Assembly (NCBI GenBank): GCA_017591395.1
Contig: WEDG01004542.1
Coordinates: 1-64,000, forward strand
Direction of reading: 5' to 3'
Length of the DNA: 64,000 bases
Source: Schistocephalus solidus
Taxonomy: Eukaryota; Platyhelminthes; Cestoda; Diphyllobothriidea; Diphyllobothriidae
The number at the start of each line of letters is the position of its first letter. Within the stretch, counting starts at the first letter, position 1. Both the position numbers and the translations under genes were made by a program. Below are positions 1-11,525 of this stretch, piece by piece. Under the pieces are notes generated by a model. That model was not told where the DNA came from. It searched no databases and was given only the letters and a program-made list of their open reading frames with translations.

Positions 1-2212
1 GTCGGCGGAAGCCACATTGGCTTTCCGGAGGCAGGCCTGCTCTAGGTGACCGTTAAGACGATTGAGAGAAGGATACGGGCGAAGATCTTCCCCGCGATGT
101 TGAGCAACGAGATGCCTCTGTGATTATCACAGAGTTGCCGGTTCCCCTTCCGTTTGTAGAGATGGACGATGGTCGCGTCTTTGAAATCCTGAACTTCTGT
201 CCTTGGTGCCAAGACATCTCCTGGAAGAGTGTTGTGAGTCTCTGCCATCAGCCGGGGCCCACCGATGCTTGTATAATGACTCCGGTGGGATCAGCGTCGA
301 GATCCCGGCAGCTTTTACCGCTGGAAATCTGCTGCACGGCCCGGATGGTTTCTGTGCAGGGAAGGCGGGAGATCCAGGTCATTGTTCGTGTCCACTGAGG
401 GAGCCGGTCAATGGCAGCATCGGAGATGGCTGATGAACAGTTAAGGACATTTCTGGAAGTGCTCGGCCCAGCGCTTCAGAATTGCGGATTTCTCTGTCAG
501 CAGTGTTGTGCCGTCAGAGCTGAGCAGCGGTGCGGACCCCTTGATACACGGGCCGTAGATGGCTTTGATGGCTTTGAAAAAGTTTTTCATTTCATTGCGG
601 TCCGCATACCCCTGGATTTCCTCAGCCTTTCGGATCATCCAGGCATCCTGCATCTCCCGCAGCCGTTGTTGTACAAGGCGCCTGCATCTGAAGAAGGCTG
701 CTTTGGTGGCGTCAGTTCGAAGGTCCATGTAGGCTTTGTGTAGTCTATTTTTCTCCGCGAGTAAGTTGCTGATGTCGGCGTCATTGTCGTCAAACCAGTC
801 CTGGTGTCGACGGTGTGCGCGTCCGAGTACATCGAGGGCGGTGGACTGGATGACATTTCGCAGTTGACACCATCGTGTCTCCACGGTAGCGTTATCATCT
901 GAAGCATGCAGGTCCTCCAGTTTCTCGGTTATTTGGTTGCTGAAATCAAAACAGTGAGCAGGCAAATTTAATAAAAGAGTATTTAACTTACATGGCGGCC
1001 TCTTACCTTGGGGCCTTCGTCGGGGTTGCAATCGGAGCCCTCATCTGGGAGATGACAAGGCGGTGATCTGTCCAACCATCGGCATCGCGGATCGCCTTGG
1101 TTACCAGCACGTCCTGTCGATCTCGCCTCGGACGAGAACATAGTCCAGCAGATGCCAGCGCCGCGACCGAGGGTGCATCCACGTGGCCTTCTCCCGCGTC
1201 GGAAGGCGGAAGAAGGTGTTGGTCAGCAGGAGACGGTGTTCCGCACACGTGCGCAGAAGAAGGAGGCCATTATCGTTACAGCTACCGAGACCATGGGGAC
1301 CCAGCACTCCCTGCCAGGCAGCGTGGTCCGTCCCGACGCGGGCATTGAAAATCACCAAGGACAATTAACTTGTCCTCTTTCGGCACAGTCGCCAGCAAGG
1401 CGTGCAGGTCCTCGTAGAATTTGTCCTTCGCCGCATCAGAGCTCGTCATTGGGGGAGCGTAGGCGCTGATGATGGTGGCGAACTGGTCTCCCCGAAGAGG
1501 CAGGCGGAGGCTCATCAGGCGATCATTGATACCCTGCGGCAGACAGGTCAGACGTCCCACGATGTCGTTACGAATGGCAAAGGCAACACCAGCGTCGCGT
1601 CGCTCTGCCTTTGGCCGGCCGCTCCAGAAGAAAGTGTAGCCGGCCCCCACCTCCTCCAGCTGACCCTGTTCAGAGAATCGGGTCTCGCTGAGAGCAGCAA
1701 TATCCACCTTGTAGCGCGCCAGTTCCCGAGCGACTAGCGCTGTCCTCCGTTCCGGCCGGTTGCTCTTAGGATTGTCTAAAAGGGAACGAACATTCCAGGC
1801 TGCTAGTGTGAGTGGACTCACCCGAGCAACCTGGAGAGTATGGCGAGGGGGATGGGGACGGGGGTATTGTTGTTTGTTTTGAGTTTTACGACCGCGTAGT
1901 TTGCGATCTGCAGAGCCGCGGCCGGCTGCAGAAGACGTGAGAACCAGCAATTTTTAGGGGCACATTTTCTAGCCCCTTCCTCCGCGAGGAGGCAAGCAGT
2001 GCTATCCCTAAATAGGGCTGCTCGGACATCCCAGACGGCTGCCGAACTCCACTATGGGTCACGGTTTTGTTTTAGTGGAAGAACGACCCGAGTTAGTCTG
2101 GGCCGCCTACGGGGTTGCTGTCGCCCCCCACCGTAGGGACTTTTTGAGAGGGGGAGGTGGGAAGTTCGGGAGTCAGGCATACCGGGTGTGGAGGCACACA
2201 CAACACCGGAGA
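1..2212 (-). mobile_element. Family A non-LTR retrotransposon, copy A1 (3' end beyond window)
   Basis: Minus-strand LINE copy carrying 5' leader, endonuclease, linker and the first RT blocks, cut by the window edge inside the RT. Its leader and coding sequence match the plus-strand copy at 55845-61175 closely; similarity stops abruptly near 2212, just upstream of the shared GTGTGGAGGCACACACAAC block. That point is either a 5' truncation or a diverged leader. The family is the EN-RT element with C-terminal zinc fingers that is abundant in diphyllobothriid tapeworms (known of the family; the finger tail itself lies outside the window for this copy). The clade is probably RTE-like, not certain. 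Confidence 0.85.
42..1950 (-). pseudogene. Family A EN-RT polyprotein, broken
   Basis: Reading right to left: 1950-1282 is an APE-type endonuclease ([10 protein letters not shown] near residue 49, ALSETRF with the catalytic Glu near residue 86, and GDF near residue 200). After GDF the frame shifts, and the rest of the domain lies in short frames over 1364-1101 and 1248-1003. 1031-441 is the linker domain (196 codons, containing WCQLRN, LLAEKNRLHKAYMDL and AIYGPCIKGSAPLLS). 248-42 is the first RT block (HLYKRKGNRQLCDNHRGISL, then GKIFARIL). At least three frameshifts break what should be one ORF, so this copy is dead. The polyprotein would nick DNA and copy its own RNA at the nick. Confidence 0.85.
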
Positions 2213-2343
2213 CCGGAGAAACAATGGTAGTAGGGCGCTCACCGATCGGTTACAGGACTCACTCGTGCAGTTGCACCTTGGGGCTAACTCTCAAGCCGCG
2301 CCAGCAGCTGTAAGGCAGCTAAGTGTATAGGCAGAATAACATG

Positions 2344-2518
2344 ACCGACAAAGACAAGGGAGACTGGAATGGCCATTTATGGCTTATTAGCTGTCATCAG
2401 CCAGCCAAGGTCGAGAGTTCGAGCCTCGGGCGCCGCAGCGCCTGGGATTGAGTATGACTAGCTGATGACGGCTAATAAGCCAGAAATGGCAATTCCGGTC
2501 TCCCTTGTCTTTGTCGGT
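2344..2518. repeat. Foldback element with 58-bp inverted arms and a tRNA T-arm-like loop
   Basis: Arms 2344-2401 and 2461-2518 are inverted copies matching at 54 of 58 positions by eye (outer end ACCGACAAAGACAAGGGAGA). The 59-bp loop holds a second small hairpin, GGCGC-cgca-GCGCC, and GAGTTCGAGCC, which fits an RNA polymerase III B-box (GWTCRANNC) inside a short T-stem-like pairing (CGAG/CTCG). No ORF. It could be a foldback transposon, a SINE-derived palindrome, or a tRNA-derived dispersed repeat; I cannot decide without other copies. Confidence 0.6.
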
Positions 2519-2636
2519 TCCACCTTATCAACATATGCTACACGTCGCTATGCGACCGCCCGCGAGAGCTCTAGTCTGAGCTCCAGGGTACAACGGAACA
2601 TACATGTTCCTTAAGGAGATCGGTGAGCCCCACACT

Positions 2637-2639
<3 letters not shown>

Positions 2640-2684
<45 letters not shown>

Positions 2685-2700
2685 GGTCATGTTATTCTGC

Positions 2701-2789
<89 letters not shown>
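2640..2789. repeat. (AT)n microsatellite interrupted by a 25-bp unique piece
   Basis: AT dinucleotides run over 2640-2680 and 2706-2789. The interruption at 2681-2705 contains TGTCGGTCATGTTATTCTGC, the exact reverse complement of 2331-2350 at the outer edge of the neighbouring foldback element. Open frames here translate only to Tyr-Ile repeats and are not genes. Confidence 0.95.
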
Positions 2790-2791
<2 letters not shown>

Positions 2792-5700
2792 GTACTTCCG
2801 ACATAGGTACTAGCTTAAAGCCCAGACACGTGTTTCGCCGATGTTTCTGCTGCTGCGTGACGCAGCAAGGATGGGTTCGGCTCCTCAGTGGGCCCCCAGC
2901 GTTCTATATGCGGTTTCTAGCATATGGGCTCCAGAGAAGAATGGGAATATAAACCGGAAATGTAGGGGGGTAGTACAAACCTTACCTTGATATCGGCATT
3001 CTGAATTGGCTTTCGAGTCTTACAGGTTAGAGGCGGCAGTCTAGAGAAGGGAAAAATGGATGCGACATAAGAAGGAAGCATAAAATCAGCGAGAAGTTTG
3101 CGATGACATTAGGCGGAGTTCATTCACGTGATTAAGTGAGATGGACGAAATACACTCCTTGACGTTCAGTTGGAGCAAGCAGTGAGCGATGGAAGACTTT
3201 TTCGGGTATATTTTAATGCGGAATGTACCAGTTGCACGTCTTATGCGGGGTAAGGCTAATGATCCAACAACCAGAATATCCGTCTTTAGCCCCGGCACAC
3301 TGTGAGCTTGAAGCAGTTGGATGCGGGGCAGTCTTTACTTTCGCCATCTGTATTTGCTCGAGAATCGTATGAGCTTGCTCCCATGCTACCAACAATAACC
3401 GCAACCTACTTGGCGCTCCACGTTTTGGTAGTGGTTGCGATGATTAATCTTTGTTCGAAAAGTAGCTTCATGGTCAGCACAGTGAGGGCATCAGAGGAAC
3501 TTTCCTATTCCACATTCGTCAAATGAAACCCCAAAAGGTAAAAATTCAGACTAGGGTTCACGGCTGTAGAATGAAGTGACGTAGAGAGTATTTTAAAAAT
3601 TATTTTGAAATGACACAGGCACATCCGTAGACAAATAAATTGGGTTGATCAAAAGTCATGTGTCACGACTTGTTCCCCGATGACAGCGTTCAGCTAACCG
3701 CCTTGATCCACCCCAGCAGGAAGGGAATTTATACGGCGTGAAAAAGTGATCAAAACTAACATTTTTCACTTGTAGTTCTAGGGTCAAAATTAGGCATGAG
3801 ACTGCAGCTCCTTAAAACCCCACTTAAGCAGAATTTTTTTTAGTCATAACACGCTTGAAGACGGTCGCAAATGGCGTGATTGACGTAGGACTGCTAGACC
3901 AACCGCCGCAATGATGTGCCTGCGCCAGCTTTTTAAAAAATGACGTATTTTGCTGGAAGTTCAGACAAGACTACGCCAATTGTTTCTGCACACAACAATG
4001 ACAACGTAAGTGCACCCGACTACGTCAAAACAAGCGGTGCATAACGCGTACACAGGATAAGGTGGGCTCTGAAGATGGACCAATGATAGTTCAGGCCATG
4101 AGTAGACCCCTAATGATCAACGTTTTCTTCTGCTAGTGAGATGGCAGCGGTAAATCCGTAGGAAGTTCAAGCCCAATTGAACGTTCTATATGGACAGTGT
4201 GGAGTTTTTGCAGAGCATGTGGGCCGAAAAAAAAAAATCAGCAGTAAAGCCCATGTTATCTTGGGTCGATTTTCTGCAACCGCATGACGTAACTGACAAA
4301 TGGGTATCGGATCATTGTGTGGTTTCTGATACCGACACTGGCAGAACTTGAGGTAAAGTTTTCGACACAAAACTTCTAACGCTCAGTTCTGCTCGCATGA
4401 TGTTCATAAAGCCGCAGAAAAACGGATAAAAATTGCCACTTGATTTTATGTCAGCAAGTGTGTATGAATTATTGAAAAAAATTTTGGAAGGCCGCTCTAG
4501 AAGACTTTCGCAGGCACATGGTCAGCGTGATAATTTTCACGAAGTGTTAGACGAAATGCGAAGATTAGTTTTCGACTAAGAAGGAGTATTTAAGAGCGGT
4601 TGTAAAACTGATTATCACACAGCATTAACTCTAAATATTTTTTATACGCAGATATGCCCGCTCTTGAGTGTGCCTCTTTCCGGTCACCGATGGCCTTATA
4701 AATTACGGTATCTTTAATAGAAAAAATACCCAAAATAGCTAGCAGAAAGTTACATTTTCAAATGCTATCCTGCAAGAAAGGATATATCTAGGCGAAAAAT
4801 GTTTTTTAATTACCCAAGAATTTTTGAGGGCCGATCTAACGTAACACTCGCATATTGGGTTACGGTCTATAAGCCGTATACCTTTTATGTAAATAAATTT
4901 TATATTCATCTACAAAATTCAGGAGCTACTAGATAGGGCTCATGAAATTTTTAAATTAACGTATACTACGTTTTATACTTCATAAGAAGCATAAATAAAC
5001 GTGCAAACACAATACTATTTAAGTAGACGTTTAGTGGTATCAAAATGATATAACAAGAAACTTTTTAAAACAAAAAAATACCCCTTTAGAGTACGAAATT
5101 CAAAGAACATGTAAGTTTCTAACAAATGAGTTACAGGAAAAGGAAAGTTTGAGCCTGTTGTATATAAGATATACTTGCATTGATAAGGGCATTGACAATC
5201 GATGAACAATTTTTTTACCGAATGAGGTCTTTATAGTCAGTATGCACTGAGTCTTTATGCATAGATCATGATGCTGTTAAAGTGAGACTAAAAGAAGTGT
5301 GGTTAGTTGACGTACTAACAATGAAAACCAGGAGACGGTGAAAATTTCGTTTCGATAAACTTGTCTTCGTCTTTGAATGCATGCTAATTTACACGACACA
5401 GTTTACAGACATAACGATTGATGACAATGTTAAAGGACTTTGCATTGAACTGCTGTCTACCGGGAGTGAAGTAGAGTTACGCCGGACATCCATCGTAATA
5501 GGGCAATCTCATCTTGGAGTGATTCCTAAGAGTAGGACTGGACAAATCTAAAAATAAATACGCTACGAAGAGCGATCGTAATGGGGTCATCAAGTGCGTA
5601 AAGAGTTAAGATCACCAACACGTTGCCACGATTCCCGAAGAGTATTAATGCAAGGCGTTCGGCAATGCTAGCGGGTGATAAAATTATATCCAACGACGAG

Positions 5701-7845
5701 ATAATATTGGCCTGCGGTATGTTTATGAAAACGACGCCTTTGATTTTCATTCAAAAAGCTTATAAGTTACTTGGGGACAAGAAAAGCCTTCCTGAGGATG
5801 ACAGCTCATTTTGTCAATGACACAGATTTTGTAAAGTATAAGCGGGCCCAGTAACTTAATGAGATAAGAAGTTACTCAAATACCTCCCTGCGTTAGGTTG
5901 TCTATTCCTGATTGCGTGAGCCTGACGCCAAATCCCCTTGTGCCTCCGTGGGGCTGTCGCAAACAATAGCCATCCTCCATCCCAAATATCCATCGAATAA
6001 AACTATCTTATTACTAACTCAGTCTTTTACAATGTTAAACGCAAAATGTAGCACCTATAGGTTCGTTAAAACGCTTTCAACAATTAATAAATTCTGCGAA
6101 GAGGGTGCCGGGTGACAATAACGAAGTGTTGATTCATGCATCGCTTCCAAATCTTAAGGATATAATCAACGAAGCATACTTAAAAGCCAGGGCAACTCCT
6201 GTTCTTACTGAACGCAACAAGACTTAAACAATAATGTAAAGTCGGGAAGGAAAACGTTCAAGAACCTTTGCATATCAAAGAGGATGAACATATTTAAAAG
6301 TGAATCTAATTGCGAGGTTTGTTCGTGCTGCTACAATGGTAATTCTACGTGTCACACGAGGCGAATAACGAGATTACATAACTGTATATGGCACTAAAAT
6401 TCTTAGGATTCCACGCAGAGAAGATATAGTGGCGTAAGACTTCGAAACAGAAGATTTAAAACGAAAGACGCCTCCTACAGGCGCTGTCAACATAAATAAC
6501 AACACTGAAATTAACAACTTAGGGAATTCCCAACCTATGTCTGGATAGTAATGTCAATGAAGTCGGAGTGGATGCTGATCTCAGGGACGAACATCTTTTT
6601 GAAAACGAAGAGTGGCCGAAATTTTGCTGTTCCGATTATACACGCCAGTTTTGTTTTGAGAAGTAGATCTCCAAAGTATAAATTGACTATGTTTTTGAAT
6701 GTTCAGAAAAGACGGAAATAAACATGTTAATGCAAGTTGACCGTGAGACAAACCCCAAGGCCCTGACAACGCTAGAGCGAACGGCAAGAATATTTCATCA
6801 CAGGTGGGGATGCGATTTGTAGAAGTCTACAAGCATTGAGATTTTCGAATAAGGAGAAAGCGGAGGCAAGTATAAACGCACGAATCACCAAACGAATTCA
6901 AAGCAATATGTCCGTCAACGATTCAGGTAAAAGAGATCTTCGGTGATGCAAAAACAACTAGTAGCTCCGAATGCTAGTGGCCAAGATAAGTACAAATATA
7001 TTTCAAAGAAGAAGGCATCCTATAACGTGGCATGCTTGTGACTCAAAGCGGGAAAAAGTAGGAAATATCCTCCGCAGAGAAATTTATGCTGAGTAAACAC
7101 TAGGACTATTTTCGTCTCTACTATGGAGTGCGTATTCCCTTGATTTTTATATTAATGTTTCATTTCGTTTTACGTTTTCGGAGACTGGATCCTGTCACCG
7201 TGCTCCTGTGCTCGAGCATTACTCTGGTTCGGTGTCCAAAATACCCAGTTGAATTTCAAGAAAATTTTCGGTAATAAAAATGCAGGAAAAACATTTCACC
7301 AGACCTAATGATCGACCATGGAGAGCGCTTTAAAGAATGCCTTTAAAAAGGCATACGATCGAATACACAAAAAGGGGCCTTAAGGCTACCCTCGCGAAGA
7401 GTCTTGACGGTTAGTCAAACTTGTTAACATTGTCTACAACAATTGCCTGCATTAAAAATCAAGCTTATTATGCTTTTATAATTAGCATTTCAAAGTCCAT
7501 TGTGCACTCACGCACAGACTAAATTCACTGCCTTTGAATTTTAAAGGGGAGATACATTGAACCGGCGGACGGATTGCCGGGTCCCTCGATACAGGATTAG
7601 TCCAGTGACTTCAATTGCGGACAGATTTCCGACTTATTTTTGTATACCTCAATTTTTAATACTTTTTTAAACAAAATATACTTTACTTTCTTGCTCGGTC
7701 TTACGAGATTCACCTTATCATTGGTAGAAATTGTCTCAGAATGTAATGGGGGTCGTTTTTAAAGCGTTTACCTAGTTGGGGAGGTCTACAGAAAGAGAAA
7801 GGGATTCCGCTGCGCGGTTGAAAAATGAGATACGAATTTTTCGGA

Positions 7846-7933
7846 TCCGATTCGTGTACGAATTAGGCGGTCATGGTAGTATCCGATTCGCGTCCGACCA
7901 TTCGTACGGTCGAATCCGATTCGCGTACGAATT
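7846..7933. repeat. Three copies of a TCCGATTCGYGTACGAATT-like motif
   Basis: TCCGATTCGTGTACGAATT at 7846-7864, a diverged TCCGATTCGCGTCCGAC at 7882-7898, and TCCGATTCGCGTACGAATT at 7915-7933. ATTCGTACGGTCGAAT lies between the last two. The unit is itself partly palindromic (ATTCG..CGAAT), spaced 33-36 bp, and is CpG-rich in an AT-rich region. Function unknown. Confidence 0.5.
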
Positions 7934-8595
7934 GTTATTAGAGCACTAGATCTGGCTTTAATCAAAGCCTGTGACATACATCACATCCGACCGGAAATGA
8001 TGCGCATATATGTACTTAGGTACATAAAAATTGGAAATAAAAAATGAGATCACAGTTATGCTTAACCTTTGAGACAAATGAGATGGCGTAATACGTAAAA
8101 TAAGAAAAAAATGAAGAAATGAGGGGCATTAACAGACCTCGGAGGATATTTTCCTTGAGACCCTCCGTTGTCATACGTCAATGGAAACTGCTTATCTCTT
8201 ATCTGCAAGCTTGCAGAATATTCGTAAAAGCGACGGAAAACAAGCAAAGCGACAAGGAACAAAACCAACGCAAGAGTCCCGTAGCGGATGCGGATGCCTG
8301 CCATAGGAAACTAGTAGGCCACCAGGGATTGGTCACTTTGAATTCCCAACCAGATCAATAGTATAAGTAAACTAAATTAAAGATCATGCTAATTGTTTCG
8401 GCACTTTGCGTTAGAACTGAAGTTGGAATGAAACTCAAGTTAAGCAGAAGGGTGTTCGGGAGTAACTATGGCAGGTATCCTTACGACCAAACCCTGCCAA
8501 CACACTTCCTAATCCTGATGCGGGGCATAAGGTGATGGACGGGGCCATGACCACAGTGCAGTTTATCCCTGAAATTGAATATTGTCAATTAAATA

Positions 8596-8623
8596 AATAG
8601 ATAGATGAGTTCATCTATCTATT
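8596..8623. repeat. Perfect 13-bp inverted repeat with a 2-nt loop
   Basis: AATAGATAGATGA followed by GT and then TCATCTATCTATT. It may be a transcript hairpin or a relic of a short tandem repeat; there is no gene on either side to attach it to. Confidence 0.5.
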
Positions 8624-9214
8624 AATTTTATGCCTACATTACTTAAATTTGAATGAAAACTATTCACATCTCTCTATGAAAAGATTGTATGCCTATTTGC
8701 GTGGGTAATTAAGACATTATTGCACGACGTTTTGATGAGTTTGCTTAAGTTGGTTATTTAGAGGGCACTTAATTGTTAACCGTGCTCTAAACTGCATCCT
8801 TGCTTTTAATTGCATCGTTTGTTATCGCTCTTTGAAGGACTGCCGTACGTTATCCACTTGTTTGTTTTCATTTTTTGTCCTGAAGTATTCCTATAGCATT
8901 ATTTGCACCGATCATTGTGGAAATAGATGTTAAATTATATCTTTTATGTGATTTAGACATCTAGTGAGAGACTGCCTGTGGAATATGCAGAAATAGCAGT
9001 CCTATGTTGAATTTTGCACAGATTTCAAACTAAATACGAAGCGAAATCACTGGCGTTATCACCGAAACGCGATTTACAATTGGAATGGAGGGGATAAGAG
9101 GGCATACCTTGCCGCCAATGAGGATCCCTCTGTACCGTCTACGTTATCCGTGGCGGCCGAAGAATCTTCGGAACCGAAAATGCCCGAGCTTAGCGCAGAG
9201 GTTTTAATCGGTAG

Positions 9215-9976
9215 ATATTTGTACGTAGACGATTAGGAGGTCTAAACAACATTGAGGTCGAAAAATGCCAAAACCCGTTTTGTGGGAACAGTTATTTTCC
9301 AGACACATGGGAATTCTGCTTTAAGGCACAACTGTCTCATTCCACGTTGAACTCATTTTTCCAGATGCTTCGGCCGTACCACGCCAATGTCCTGAAGGAT
9401 CTGCGGACGTTTTTACGAACGCCTAGAGCGAGCATTTAAAAGCTCCTTTCCAAGGAAACGTACGTGCATTTAGGCATTATGCGTGATGTTTTAGATGTGT
9501 TGAAGGGTTTTCAGTCAACCAACATTTCCAAACTGTTCATACAGCTCAATATTGAAGAAACGAAGATGTTAAAACGATCTGGTCAGTGCCTCTGGTCAAT
9601 CCTTGGTCAAATTAACCATCTAAGCATTGGACACCCATTTGTTGTCGGAGTATATTCCGGTTTTGGCAAGCAACAGTCTTTGGATGCGTTACTGGGGTAA
9701 TTCTTAGCCAAGCTGAAGAACATCCTCATAAGCTGTTGCCAATGCGTGGTTCTATGGCGATGAATACGTTTTGTGGCCAAAGAAGGAACGCGAAAGGACA
9801 GCCCTTCTCGAAAGCAGCAGACGGCCCTTAGAAGGAACCCACCCTATCAGGTGAAGGTATTAAGAGCGAGCCTCACCCTAGGCAATGCGAGAACGTTGGC
9901 CCTGAAGGCCACAGTCACCGACAACGTTTCGTCGTCTGAGCCTGCCCCGATGGATAGGGATTTGAGAACTAAGTAA
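9215..9976 (+). pseudogene. Transposase-derived protein remnant
   Basis: One frame reads across the whole region, broken by TAA at 9437, TAA at 9698 and TGA at 9758. In order it shows SHSTLNSFFQMLRPYH with KDLRTFLRTPR (9338-9430), LFIQLNIEET with LWSILGQI and PFVVGVYSGFGKQQSLDALL (about 9535-9697), and ALKATVTDN with DLRT (about 9899-9972). This order and spacing resemble uncharacterised animal proteins derived from a DNA-transposon transposase (pattern: small-hydrophobic LL..LR.hhp.LP.DaRTLL.TPR, then LWPILG, PFVIGIYSG..KP, DAPARALLKA, LRT). The assignment is from memory of that pattern, not from a search. A GTAAGT follows DLRT at 9974, and DKNEDITGV at about 10038-10066 may be the next segment. 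Stops show it is no longer functional here. Confidence 0.45.
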
Positions 9977-10970
9977 GTTTTCTATTTAAATCATTATGTC
10001 TTGAGATATCCGCCTCAACTTCCGTCTACCTCCGATAAGAACGAAGACATCACAGGCGTCTGAACGCAATCAGACCGGTGGGTGGCTAGATGGCCGTCTT
10101 CGCCTCCTTTACCACAGTAAGTAACATTATACTAAATAAAACATTTGTAGACCAAGAACTAAGGAAAGTTTGCCCGGTCACTCCTTCACGTACAGTCCAC
10201 AAATGGTCAACAGCACAGGCTAGAACATATCAGTATTTTGCTTTTAAGAAATTTAAACTTAAGACTCTTGAAACAACCATGCATCCTCAGTCTAGTACAC
10301 GACATTATAGCTGCTTACAAGCGCAGAAGGAGCATGCTTCACTCACGGTAAAGTCGTTCAAATTTTTCAATAATATTTAGCTAGGAAAAAATTGACTACT
10401 TAACAGAAGAAGTACTAAAAATTGGAACTTCTATATGATGGATGATGTCTATGATGGCCAAACACAAGGTAATGACCGCCGGAAAGGAAGTACAGTTACA
10501 AGTCCTCCATTCGCCCCTGTACACGAACGAAGCTTATGCTGACTTCATTGCCAAGTTTAGCGCTGACACTGACGTTGCACAAAAAACGGTAAGTTAGGAG
10601 GCGCAGCGATTCAACGTGGCTAATATATTAAATATCTTTCTAAAATCAGTGGAAGGAACAAGAAGGAGTTTTTCAAAAATATTCTGACGGATTTGCTCAG
10701 ACCACCGATATGTCTTAACTTCCGTTGAGCTGGTTCGACGAGCAAGCGGTCTTTTACAGGTAGCCCGTTATCAGCCGCCCTCAGTGGTAGAGCAAACTTA
10801 TTATTTGACATACATAGAGTCTATTCACTGAAACGCTAATTATGGTACCTGCTATGATGAGGTTGTTTGGAGTACAGTCATCGAAGGGTTTCATGGAACA
10901 AGAGACCGTTATGGTGGCCTAACTAAATGCCATGGCAGTGCTGAGATGGTAAAGAATTTTGCCTTTCGCA
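9977..10970. other. No recognisable gene
   Basis: Apart from a possible short continuation of the transposase-like sequence near 10038-10066, I see nothing identifiable. The open frame 10090-10380 (96 codons) has no domain I recognise and is low in confidence as a gene. Confidence 0.5.
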
Positions 10971-10975
10971 CGCAC

Positions 10976-11525
10976 ATTTAGATACCGACAGTTTTTTTTT
11001 CGGTAAACGCTATAGCAATCTGGAATAATCTACCCAGAAGTATAAAGATTCACCAAAGCTATCCCTTGTTTACGCGAGCTGTCACTAGTTTTCTACATTC
11101 AGGACACCTTCCAAAACTTTTGGCTGCTGACTCTGTGGAAGCTCTCTTCTGTTCTGATGGCAATCACGGACTCTGAATCCTGTGCCGGACTTCACACGAA
11201 GGGCAATATTGCTGGCTCTGTAGACCTCAATCGGCTTATTTCTCAGTCGACAGCAAACAGCCGCTCGCCGACATACCTGCTGGTGCAGAATACTGGATCC
11301 ATAACACTCAATGGAGAAGTTCTTCACTGGGCACCTGTGTCAACTCGTCCCTGTCCTTAACTTTAATTACTCAATAAGCTGCATTTTTTTCTCCTGAAAA
11401 AACCCGAATTAACGATCAGGAATTTTTTTCACTGTCATCTTGACTCTCTACTGTATTTATTTTTTTGACCTTGCCTGTAAACTGGCAATAAATAAATAAA
11501 ATAAAATAAAATTAAATTAAATGAG
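10976..11525 (+). mobile_element. Family C LINE, 3' end only (copy C1)
   Basis: 5'-truncated copy. It begins in the last codons of the RT ORF (NAIAIWNNLPRSIK), continues through a non-coding 3' UTR, and ends in the hairpin TTGCC-tgtaaact-GGCAA at 11471-11488 followed by AATAAATAAATAAAATAAAA. The same end occurs at 24400-24951 (plus) and 20812-21305 (minus). The frame at 11157-11360 lies in UTR and is not a gene. Confidence 0.85.

Larger units (their letters stand above)
2790..8990. other. AT-rich stretch without a recognisable gene
   Basis: About 6.2 kb. All frames over 60 codons (for example 3086-3298 minus, 5623-5820 plus, 8119-8361 plus) lack recognisable domains and are no longer than chance would give at this base composition. 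I found no match to the LINE families of this window. Two small structured repeats inside it are listed separately. It may be intergenic or intronic; nothing decides between these. Confidence 0.6.

Noticed and set aside
958..1018. Intron-like GTAAG..TTTCAG in family A between EN and linker
   Set aside because: The reading frame passes through the segment (RRPQGKRPPCKLNTLLLNLP) in copy A1 and the protein phrase is normal for the family, so the splice-like signals are coincidental.
2571..2952. Frames of 69-109 codons with Tyr-Ile repeats
   Set aside because: Pure translation of the (AT)n array.
7338..7355. Short palindrome ATGCCTTT-aa-AAAGGCAT as a family D terminal hairpin
   Set aside because: No LINE coding or UTR sequence adjoins it.
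2790..8990. Frames of 60-80 codons as small host genes
   Set aside because: No domain, no codon bias visible, lengths as expected by chance.
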